Below, piece by piece: positions 54,489 to 64,000 of a DNA stretch of 64,000 bases. A program made the position numbers and the translations under genes. Origin of the DNA: Ceratorhiza oryzae-sativae (lineage: Eukaryota > Basidiomycota > Agaricomycetes > Cantharellales > Ceratobasidiaceae); NCBI GenBank assembly GCA_030998015.1, contig JARWMV010000046.1, positions 1 through 64,000 of the forward strand, read 5' to 3'. Position 1 is the stretch's first letter. Every line of letters starts with the position of its first letter. A model generated the notes under the pieces. The model made no database searches and was not told the DNA's origin. It saw nothing but the letters and a program-made list of their open reading frames with translations.

Positions 54489-55973
54489 TCACCCTGTTTA
54501 CAATTCAAGAACGGTCTACTCTCCAACTTGGCTATCGTTTAAGCGCAGGCGGATGTTCAACGGCTCGCGGACATTGTTGAGCAATACACAGAACTGGCCA
54601 ATCGCTAGTTGTCACTCCTCATCGACGAACACTGTGGCACCTTATTGCAAGTGAGGTTAATGCTATACTACAAGCTAAGCAAAGTGACGGGCAGCGATTG
54701 GCGGTGTATGTGATGATTGGGGCTCAACCTTTTTTAGTAACCTTTTAGATCTTCGACCATCGATTAACATAAACGGTAAATGCGGTTGTGTGATGACACC
54801 TCCTCTTTTCCGATTTTTTTGAGCGCATCATCTTAGCGTGCTGTAACGACTACTTCATCTTCTACCTCATCTGAGGTGAAATATTCGAGAGCGGATCAGG
54901 CCACGAACAGCTGAATTGAGTACCTGTGTATTTCGACGTTTAGGAATGAGTACAACGCATTACGAACAATGACCTTTGGGGCCTAGCTTGTAACCACTCT
55001 TAAAGGCGGCCTCGACTGCACGAGCTCTCCAGGCCAAGCGACTGCCTGAAGGTTACTTTCGATTTCATATGGTTATTTTGACCGAATAGCATTCCTCCCC
55101 AAAACAAGATTCCTAAAGTGGAACATTTGATGTCGAGCCAATCACCACTCGACCATTGCATCGAAGACTACATCCATTCATTTTGCGACACTGGGCAAAC
55201 GGTTCGCGCAAAATGATGGGTTCCCTTCAAAGTCTATGCTATGGGCGCACCACAGATGGGTCGAGTGATAAAGGTGAGACATGGCCGCGCTTCTGATGAT
55301 GCCGACTCCAGCCCCTATTCATTTATTCGCAGTGCGAGTGGCCATAGGGCTTCGTATTTGGACAATCAGCACCCTTGAATAGGCGCAGTCTATGGTTATG
55401 GACAAGGGACGCTCACATGTGCCCAAGGCTGTGCACGCGCATACATGAAAAGATTCAAGTTTGACAGCGCATTGTTTCCTCGTGGCTGGCTCGATAGGTG
55501 CACGTTCGGCGACGTGGCTGGGGAGGGATATCGCGTTGCGCCTCGAGCTGAGAGAAAGGGCACGGCAAGGACTGGGTTAATGCCGCGGCTCGCTTAGGGT
55601 GGCTGGACACGGAATTATCGGGCAATGTGGGGTCGGGCGCTGTGTGTTTGCGATGGCGGAAATCGAGTGTTAGTCAAGTTGTAAAAGTAAACGGAACGCC
55701 TGACATGAGACTGGCTATATGCACACCGCATCGACGGGGGCTTGCATCCCGGCCAGAACACATGCTGGGTCGGGAAGCGGATCACACCGGACACGAGGCA
55801 GGTCACGTGCGGCCGGGACGGGATCATTTGTGTGGGATGCTCAGACGGGCACTTGCGTCTGTCCACGATCCCCCCTCCCCTGACTGGTAGAAGTAATCTC
55901 GTCGATTTTTCTGTTTATTAACGCCTGGTTGGCCTGTGCCACCGCCTGAATTGATTGTAACGAATATCTGAAC
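54489..55973. other. Intergenic region, FZO1 promoter side
   Basis: No gene recognised between the helical protein and the mitofusin. GC content rises from about 55,500. Confidence 0.4.
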
Positions 55974-58508
55974 ATGGCTCAGTCGTATTTCCCCACCACC
56001 CCCATCTCGCCCATGTGCGACACCGTCCCCCCGACGCCGATCGACACCGTCAGCGTCCTCTCCAGCGGCCAGGACGCCCAGAACGCCTATGTCAACCAGC
56101 GTGACCGGTGGGTGAAAATTTTCAGTCCGATGACGTGTGGCTGATGGAGCAACAGTCTCACGACGGCTGCCGGCGAGGCCGAGGCGATCCTGGGCGACCT
56201 CCGCAACTTTAGCCGCAAGGAATGGGTCACCCGCTATCCCAAGCTCGACAAGGCCGGGCACAAGGGCATGAGCCGATCCATGTCGTTTATCGACGACCCG
56301 TCGAATGCGACCGACGTCGTCTATGGCGGTGCCAAGCCCGGCATGCGTCGTGCGGTCACGCTGGTCTCTGAGCTGCCCGAGGTCCCTGCCGAGGTCGCCC
56401 AGCCCGACTCGTCCGACGATTTCCATGTGCTCCGGCTCGATCTCTCCCTCGGCCCCAACGGCGTCAACACCCCCTCGGCCCTCGTCTCCAACCTCGAAAA
56501 GGCGAGCATCGCTCACTTGCTCGATGGAAGACTCGAGGCCGCCCTTGCCCACGTCAACAAGCTCAAGGTCCGCATCGCCGACACCCGCTCCAAGGTGCTT
56601 GTCACCGGTGACCTCAACGCGGGCAAGTCCACCCTCGTCAACGCCCTGCTCCACCGCGATGTCCTGCCGATCGATCAGCAGCCGCTCACGTCGGTGTTTT
56701 GCGAAGTCCACGATGCGCTGGAGAATGACGGCGTCGAGGAGGTCCATGTCATCAATCTCGACAAGGTTGCATCGTACGACCGCACCAACCCGGCCACCTT
56801 TACCCGAGCCCGCGTTGAAGACATCGAGACGCTCCAGGGCGATCCGGATGCCGAGACTCCACCCGATTACGCACTTAAGCTCTACGTTTCCGACCCTCGT
56901 TCCCACGGCGTGTCGCTCCTCAACAACGGCATCGCTGACATCACCCTGATCGATGCCCCCGGCCTGAATCGTGATTCCGTCAAGACCACTAGCTTGTTTG
57001 CCCGCCAGGAGGAAATCGACGTTGTCGTCTTTTGCGTCAACGCCGAGAACCATTTCACCCTGTCGGCGCAAGAGTTCCTCACTAGCGCGTCCAAGGAAAA
57101 GGCCTATGTTTTCATCGTCGTCAACCGATACGATCAGATCCGCGACAAGACCCGCTGCAAGCGTCGCGTACTTGAGCAGATCAAGGCCCTCAGCCCTCAG
57201 ACCTACGAGGACCGCGACGAGCTCGTGCATTTCGTCGACTCGCGCTCGGCGCTCGGCGCTAGCCTCATCTCCAATTCGGACGAGCAGGGCGTCCTCGATG
57301 CTGCCTTTGTCTCGCTCGAGACTGCTCTCCGCTCGTTTGTCTTGCTCAAGCGCTCCAAGTCCAAGCTCATGCCCGCCCAGACCTATCTCACCAAGCTCCT
57401 TTCGGATCTCGAGCTTCTCGGTGCGGCCAATGCACTCCTCGCCAAGTCCGAGTGCGACGCCGCTCGCTCGGTCCTCGAAAAGACCCGCCCAATTCTCGAG
57501 CAGCTCAAGGCTCACCGGGCTGCGATGGAGACTGAGCTCGAGGCGCTCGAGGAGAATACCGTTCGGGCCGTCGAAGCCGATGTGAAGAAGACGCTCGGCG
57601 GTGCTCTATCGGACGTTTCCGAGGGCAAGATGGATGCTGGATTCGAACTTCCTCCTTGGCGCGGATTCCTCAATGCTTTCGACTATGCCCAGGATGTCCG
57701 TGTCGCCTTGCTCGAGAGTCTCGATCGTGCCGTGGAGCGCGTCGAGGCTAATGCCCGTGTGGCAACGACCGAGGCTGTCAAGAAAGTTTCCGAGGTTGGC
57801 GAACGTGTTCTCGCTGCTGCTCCTCCCTCGACTGCTGCCGCTCGTCAACCCCGCGTCTTTGTTCCTTCGGCCATGTTCAGCCGCCGTGGTCGCGGTGCGG
57901 CCGCTGCCGGCGCTGGTATCGGCCTCTCCAAGACTCCTGAGCTCCGTCAATCTACCGCTGCAGATGTCTTTGATTTCGAGCACTTCTTGGAGATGTATGT
58001 CGTTATGCCATCGGGTGAAAAGGCTGTCGATGACAAGACGACTGCGCTCTCGCTCGCGTCTCTCGGTCTCGGCGCTGTCACCGTCGTCGGTGGCAAGACG
58101 TTTGGTCTCCGAAGCGTCGTACAAGCCGTCGATCTCCTCGGCAACAAGACGGTCAGGGCATGGGCTGCGCCTGTGCTCATCCTGGCCGTTGTGGGAGGCG
58201 CAGCCTGGTTTGTTGTTGATCTCCCGTACTCGATCCCACGCACTGTCGGCCGAAGGATCGCGGCTGGTCAGCAAAAGGCGGGATTGATCGATAACCATGC
58301 GGCCCGGGTCGGACGCGAGACGCGCAAGGTTCTGCGCCTGGCCGCTTGGGATGTGCGGGAGAGGTATCGTGCGGCTGGCGAGGAGACTGGACGGGCTGTC
58401 AAGGAAGCCGAGAGCGTGCAGATGCGTGCAGAGGTTGCGTGGAACTTCTTTGTCAAGATGGGCGAACGTGTAGCTGGTGTGCGAGTTGTCGGAGGATTGA
58501 TGGTGTAG
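55974..58508 (+). CDS. FZO1: Mitofusin, mitochondrial outer-membrane fusion GTPase
   Basis: Two exons, 55974-56107 and 56156-58508 (48-bp intron, phase 2), 828 residues, close to yeast Fzo1 (855). Dynamin-type GTPase: P-loop GDLNAGKSTL (about 197-206), QQPLTSVF switch region, DAPGLNRD (about 311), VNRYD (about 368). Helical repeat regions flank the GTPase and a C-terminal membrane region (about 679-737) has two hydrophobic stretches (SLASLGLGAVTVV and VLILAVVGGAAWFVV) separated by a short loop; the C-terminal helix follows. It tethers and fuses mitochondrial outer membranes. Strong codon bias (C/G-ending codons) suggests high expression; the long antisense frame is a by-product of that bias. 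Confidence 0.95.
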
Positions 58509-59365
58509 AGTAGTAGTATGGCGAAGGAAAGCAAATCTGTTCTTGTGTGTGTAGTTTTTTTTTCCCACCTTGAGAAACGAATCATTCGTTGACTATATGC
58601 CCCTCAATTTTATTGTTGTTTTGTTTCTGTCGTTTTGATGCGCGAATGGACTGCTGCGTGTGCGTGTTTTGATAGCAAGCGTGTACATACAAAGGGCTTT
58701 GGGCAGTTCTTCGGACAAATGTGAACTGCTTGGCCTGTTAATTGAATGTGCTTGAATGAAATGCGAGTGATGCGCGATGCAAGTGTCCGAATATACAGCG
58801 ATTCGTTTGGGCGATGTTTCCGATGCGAGTGTTTCAGATACAACTGTATCGCAATGTATCCGGGATACAGCTTGGTGAACATTTGAGAGCCATGTCAGCG
58901 GGATTGTGTGCTCGATGGGGAAGTATGTAGCAGGAGGGAAATTGCATATAGCCCATATCCATTTTTCTATCGAAAAGGCATGCCAACTGATATCCTTTCC
59001 CCAATACACACCTCGTCGACCCTGTGCTTGTTCTATGAACAGTCAATACATACGGCCGAATCAACGATACTTTGAGGTCGGAATTTCGTCATCCGGGCCC
59101 ATACCGGCTTTGGTCCGATTGGACGAGGTGGCCAAGTCGGACTCACGTGCTGTAATGGGACCGGAATAAAAGCGACGATGATCCTAGCGAGGACTTGGTT
59201 TTTGCCCTCTGTTGAGAGGTGGTCTTTTTAGTCCTTTGAGAGGTGATTTTAGCTTTCCCTGAGATTCCGTATTATTCGACTTGAGGTTGGTCTTTTGCTG
59301 GTGAGTTTCCGCCTGGAGGGAAGGAAAAGGTGTTGATGGCTGGTGTGATAGCATAGGAATCGAGG
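58509..59365. other. Intergenic region
   Basis: FZO1 3' flank and gluconokinase 5' flank; short frames only. Confidence 0.4.
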
Positions 59366-60242
59366 ATGACTCAGGGTACCGATGATAGTGTTGGTTTTGC
59401 GTCGGGAGGGCCAAAGATGATTATTGTTATGGTGAGTGTCTGTATTATTTTTTTCGTCTAGAGGAATGGTGTGCGAAGGAATGGGCCATATTGTTGGATA
59501 GGAACAAATCCTCGCGTTGAGAGATTCATCTCCAGTTACGCCACGTCGATCTCCCGCCCTGATCTACCAGACCCACCGAACACCTCCCAATTTGCTCCAA
59601 ACACATGACTCACTGAACCTTCCCTCAGGGTGTATCCGGCGCAGGCAAATCCACCACAGCCCAAAACCTCGCCCGAGCTCTGGGCGTTCCGTTTGAAGAC
59701 GGAGACGACCTCCACCCAGCGGAAAACGTCGCCAAAATGTCTCGGGGCGAACCCCTCACCGATGCGGATCGCGCGCCATGGCTTCGCCAGATCAGGGAAC
59801 ACGGCACCAAGTTGACCGAGCGACCAGGCGCGGGTACGGTCGTGATTGCGTGTTCGGCTCTACGACGCGCCTATCGAGACTTGTTGAGAGGGAAACCGGT
59901 GGATCTTGTCACACCTGCTCCGGTCCCGGCTACGACGGTCTTGCATCATCCGGACGAGCATTCTGGGCGGGAGGAAGCGTCGACGCACGTCGAGCCATAC
60001 GTGGCGAATACGGTACCGCCTCTCAAGACGTATTTCGTGTTTATCAAAGGACGACCCGAGGTGATTCTGGGTCGGATGCAGAAGCGAAAGGGGCACTTTA
60101 TGAAGGCGAGCATGTTGGAAAGTCAACTTGCGACGTTGGAGGATCCGACGGGCGAGGATGGGTGGTGGTTGTGGACTTGGAGGCAGATCCGGAAGAACAG
60201 TGTCGACAGGCGGTGGAGGGGTTGAAGAGCTTGGAATGTTGA
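59366..60242 (+). CDS. Gluconokinase (thermoresistant family), with C-terminal frameshift
   Basis: Phosphorylates D-gluconate to 6-phosphogluconate, feeding the pentose phosphate pathway. Exons 59366-59431 and 59629 onward. The intron lies directly before the P-loop: IIVM | GVSGAGKST. Family motifs: FEDGDDLHPAENVAKMSRGEPLTDADRAPWL, CSALRRAYRDLLRG, KGRPEVILGRMQKRKGHFMKASMLESQLATLEDP. The native frame ends at 60225 with an unusual Trp-rich tail after GEDG. The +1 frame from that point gives VVVVDLEADPEEQ... to 60242, the expected family C-terminus, so one extra G in GATGGGTGG (near 60158) shifts the frame: real mutation or assembly error. Confidence 0.9.
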
Positions 60243-61199
60243 GTTGTCTTCGTGTGGTGGTGGGTTTGATTGGGGTGGGTTTTTGAATATAGAGTGCCAT
60301 TGTATCATCCGATTTAGAGTTTACGAAAAACGCCACGTTCGTGATTAAATATTCCATTTATGCTGTGCCTAAGCCTCAGTCCGGCGGAACGAGTTCAACT
60401 ACATCTTGAAGGCCCAACATTCTGGTAAATGAGAGATTTTGGAAGGATCACATCCACGTGAGTCAGTGATTCGATTACAAGAGAGAAGACATACGCCTTG
60501 ACGGCGTCAGTATGGGCAGTTACAGAACGAGGATAAGGTGCAAAGAACAGTGTTTAGAGGTGCTCCTTTGAGCATTTTCATCGTCTGGAGTTTGGAGCCC
60601 TCTTCATTTTTGCACAACGGTGCATGTTTCCTGGACGCATACAAGCAGAGGGGGGCAGCAGTGGCGAAGCAGCCGAGCAATCCCAGTATGGAACCCCTTG
60701 GACCTCGCTTATCTACCCTAAAATATCTCAGAAATGCCTCACTTCGCCAAGGCGGGATCATTCATGCCTAGAGCGCGGCAGAGCCAGCCCGGCGCAGGCA
60801 GAATAGGAGCGCAAGTCCTTGCGTAGGGTCAAGCCGACCAAACAGACCTGCTCTCAACCTCACGTGATGGGTTGGTTGGCTTCCACCGCGCCGAGTCGAG
60901 TTTAATTCATCATTCGGGCTATATCAGAGTGTGCTCCTCGATTCCCGAATGCATCACCGAAGTATTGAACCATTAAAAATGTGCCATAAAACGACTATCC
61001 CGAGCCTGGCTCGATGTCACTTGACTAGCGACGGACCCAAATCTTATGGCGGCACCCAGACTCGCGCCGACGGTCCAGCTAGATTAAATGCCAAGCAACG
61101 GCCAGCACATACGCCCGGAGTAGCAGTGAGCGGGGGACTATTCTGCTAGGCTATAAGACCACCGGGGGAGAGACATGAATCTGTCGCAGCGAGCTCAAG
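60243..61199. other. Intergenic region with one possible small membrane protein
   Basis: Minus-strand frame 60507-60761 (84 codons) has a basic N-terminus (WRSEAFLRYFRVDKRG) and one hydrophobic segment (GSILGLLGCFATAAPLCLY). It could be a small mitochondrial or membrane protein exon. No family recognised; the rest is empty. Confidence 0.3.
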
Positions 61200-63207
61200 A
61201 TGTACCTCCCCCGTCCTCTTGCGCTCGCTTCTGGCTGCCTCAAGTCGCTCCTGTTCGCTGCCATGTCCAGCGATAACCTGCCTTCTGCAATCACGCTTGC
61301 CTCTGTTGACGTTGGGATCCGTGGGGCCCACTTGGCGACGTAAGTAGATGGCCGCTGACTGGCCGACATCCTGCCTCTGACGGATTCCTTCTTCAGATAT
61401 GTGGGTCTGAGCCGGGCCGGTCTGCAGCTACCGGTGGGCCTGTTCTTGCCACCGCCGGCGCCAATTACAGACACGGAGCTGGCGCTGTACGCGACGCCAG
61501 TGGCCGCCGCCGTCTGGAGTCCGAGCGTCGATGCCATAGACGCCCTCGTCAAAACTTGGACCAAGGCTGCGTCGACTATTATTCCCATCCACAGGGCGGT
61601 TTTCCGCCGTACTGTCGAAAATATGACGCGGTCGTATGGCCGTTATACCCAACCCTTGCGTCATGCACCACCCCTGCTTGGTCTGATGACTTTGCAGGAC
61701 GACTATTCCTATACCCATAACTATAGCCAATCGGCCATTCAACATACTCCCCTTCACTCTCCTCTCTCCTCTCCTCTCTCCTCTCCTATCCTCCTCCCTA
61801 TCAACTCTCCCTCTGGCTGGCCCATACATCCTACCTCGTCGTTCGCTGATCCATTCCAGTCCCAACCATCCCTCTCGACCACTGGAACTACCTCTGCTCC
61901 CCCTCTGTCGCCGACGTCGGCCACGGTTGTTCTCGGGCAATGCACGCCCTATCGTGTGCTTCGCTCTCTGGGAGACACAGTGCTCGAGATTGACCTCGAA
62001 GACCACCCATCGCAGGCGATGATTGATTACAAGCGCATACTGGATGAGCTAATCTTGGACGAACTCGAAGAACCGAAGGAGAAGACCAAGGTGTTTGTGG
62101 AGTATCGGCCACCCCCGTGCACCGAGGACAGCTGTGCACTGGTCGTCTATGTCGAACCATCGCAGGTGATCTATGACTATATTATCGACGGCTGGGTTCT
62201 TTTATGGTGCTGTCATATTTGCATCGGTACGTTATGGCACCCTTCTTATCAGTGTTCGAGGTATACTGAGCGTAACTCTAGTTGTCTTCTTCATAGTGCG
62301 CGCCTGCTCTATGCTCTATCAAATGATTCGACGGGTTCTTCGTTTATTGTACAGTCCGTGGTTCAGTCTAACGAATGTTGGAGCTTTTACTGATTCGTTG
62401 TCCCATTAGGCACGCTCACATATATCTTGGAATTAATCAGGTCGATGTTGGAAGCATTGGTACGAATCATAATGGTTATATGCGGTATGTAAATGTGCAT
62501 TCCAGAGTCTACATGAGAATAATTCAGCGTTAGGTTGGCGTTTTATCCCTTATCCAGCTGAGATACAAGGCGGCGCTCCGGTCGTCGAATCCCCCTCCCT
62601 CACTAGATCCCTTCAACTCCCCGTGCTAGCCTCACCTGCAGTCCACCACAATCCAAATACCACCCCGATCCCGATTCCAGCCGCAGATGGACCGCACCGG
62701 GTGACGGGCTCCAAGCCTGGGTTGAAGAAAAAGAATGAGAAGCGCCACAAGAAAAAGGCGAAGGGGACCGAAACCCGCGAGGGGGATGCTCCTGGTCCAG
62801 CCAATATCCCACTTCCCAGGGATGACGGTGAGTGGGGCCTAGTACTAGACTCCAACCCGGTGGTGCAACCCACATCTGTTGCTCCACCCCTCGTGCTCAC
62901 CCTGGGCGCCCATGATTACCCTTCGACAATCGACCCAGCCACCATCCCCACTTCCCCAGACGACATGACGTCTTCACCGCTGCCTCCCACGCCGATGATC
63001 GATGCATCACCACCCACCCCAATCGTCGATCAAACAAACATCCCCCCACCCGAAGAAGACATAGGAGGTCGATGGGAAACAGTGGTAAAACGAAAGCCCT
63101 GGCGCCGCGTTGTTCCGGCTCCAGAAGCAGAGCCCACTATAGAGCTGAAGGGGGTCAAAGGGAAGAAGGCTAGGAGGGGAAAGGATACGGGAAAGAAGAA
63201 GGCGTAG
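61200..63207 (+). CDS. Unknown membrane protein, five exons, 598 residues
   Basis: Exons 61200-61339, 61397-62226, 62282-62353, 62410-62484, 62528-63207; every phase fits. N-terminal hydrophobic region (LALASGCLKSLLFAA), a conserved-looking domain (AITLASVDVGIRGAHLATYVG, APITDTELALYATPV), a Ser/Pro-rich linker, then TPYRVLRSLGDTVLEIDLED. Two transmembrane helices are assembled across short exons (DGWVLLWCCHICIVVFFIV and LEALVRIIMVICALGW). A lysine-rich, Pro-rich C-terminal tail follows, with WETVVKRKPWRRVV near the end. No family recognised. The splice model places three introns within the membrane region. Confidence 0.65.
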
Positions 63208-64000
63208 GCATGCTGGAAAGAGCAGCGAGGTGTAGGAGAGGAAGGACAATCCAACAATTCAGCATCAAAGAGACGACCCCACTCCACGACGCCCATCACG
63301 TCCATCACACCCGATCGAATCCGAGCATGACGCCGATGTCACCCACCTCCGGACGAGACCTGGTATGCGTGCCGACATTGATTTGACCGTCCAGGGCCAC
63401 CCATGCTAGCTGCTGGCCCCAGCCAGTGTGGGGGACGGTTAGTGCGATTGTAGGCAGGCGGTACTAGGGATCGGAAGGAGCGGCGACTGGATCCCCCGTC
63501 TGCTTGGTCGAACTTATCATCCGACCCCCAATCCGACTTGATTTCGTCGTCTCGAATGCACTTCAACCCCCTTCCGCGTGCAACTCCTCGTTGCCAGCTT
63601 GCTCTCACTCCTAGACTACCAATTGTCCCTTCAGCACATGAAATTCCCAGCCGAGGCGATGAACTCATTCTGCCACAGTTGCAAAGGAGCAAATCAACGT
63701 GCCTTTGGCACAATTTTAAGTTATTTCGTCCTCATCTCTTCTCTCTCTTGTTTTTGATCTCGTTCTCATGCTTTGTCTCTTTTCAGTATTTCAGTTGGTC
63801 TATGCTTCGTTCTTGTCTTTTCGGCCCGTGTCTCCTTTTCTTTTTCTCTTTTTTCCTTTCGCTTTCTCATCTTGTTTGCCACCTCGTGATCGTTTGCTAA
63901 TTTGCTTTGGTCTTTCCCCGACTCAAAATATAGTATCCTGTTTCAATTATTTCCTTCTCCGTATCTGGTGCTATGCCGGGCTACTGGTCGACACTCGGCT
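63208..64000. other. Intergenic, strongly pyrimidine-rich at 63715-63900
   Basis: The CT-rich tract on the plus strand (CTCTTCTCTCTCTTG and similar) is typical of fungal promoters and leaders of well-expressed genes. A gene probably starts just right of the window. Confidence 0.4.

Noticed and set aside
55824..57515. 563-codon antisense open frame over FZO1
   Set aside because: It is the complement of the strongly GC3-biased mitofusin exon; codon bias opens the antisense frame. The Val/Asp/Glu/Gly-rich product resembles no protein family.
57606..58568. 320-codon antisense frame at the 3' end of FZO1
   Set aside because: Same cause as above; low-complexity product and overlap with the conserved C-terminal domain.
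63538..63900. 120-codon frame near the right edge
   Set aside because: Encoded by a CT-rich promoter/leader tract, giving a Phe/Leu/Ser-rich low-complexity product.

Overview
This window looks like a chromosomal segment of a filamentous basidiomycete. An Agaricomycete, possibly of the Rhizoctonia/Ceratobasidium type, is my inference from very short GT-AG introns, the transposon families and the gene repertoire; nothing in the window proves the species. It splits sharply into two parts. About 1-36,700 is a transposon graveyard in which almost no host gene is recognisable. About 36,700-64,000 is a gene-bearing region with spliced host genes and one young Tc1/mariner element.

Transposon half. 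(a) 1-5055: a decayed Ty3/gypsy chromovirus on the minus strand (Gyp-A) with a 511-bp solo LTR in gag. (b) 5056-20089: two inverted copies of a 1.3-kb LTR bracket the 3' part of a plus-strand LTR element (element C). Downstream of its pol chromodomain, element C carries extra spliced genes before its 3' LTR. It was hit by a solo LTR, then by a nearly intact gypsy element on the minus strand (Gyp-B, 7553-15951), which was in turn hit by a 1.44-kb hAT-like non-autonomous element: a four-deep nest. (c) 21301-27255: a complete but decayed Ty1/copia element with a GTTGC target duplication. (d) 27261-30540: unrecognised repeat-derived sequence with an inverted solo copia LTR (duplication AGCTA). (e) 30540-35850: a decayed tnp2/Plavaka-like (CMC superfamily) transposase, minus strand, interrupted by a second copy of the hAT-like element.

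Gene half. A DUF4246 gene (minus) and a decayed tandem paralogue; a 12-exon MFS sugar transporter; an unknown 347-residue secreted or membrane-anchored protein; a 1588-bp Tc1-like element; a single-pass membrane protein gene with one in-frame stop; a short two-exon hypothetical gene with one in-frame stop; a mitofusin (FZO1); a gluconokinase with an apparent C-terminal frameshift; and a five-exon unknown membrane protein of 598 residues. Exon structures were worked out by hand from GT/AG sites, and phase was checked across every junction.

The TE copies show a strong CpG to TpG/CpA decay signature. Most single in-frame stops, in elements and in two host genes, are TGA codons that could come from CGA. 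The least conventional items are the accessory genes downstream of pol in element C, the zinc-knuckle/coiled-coil ORF remnants in the long leader of Gyp-B, and the tRNA-independent (Tf1-like) self-priming structure of Gyp-B.
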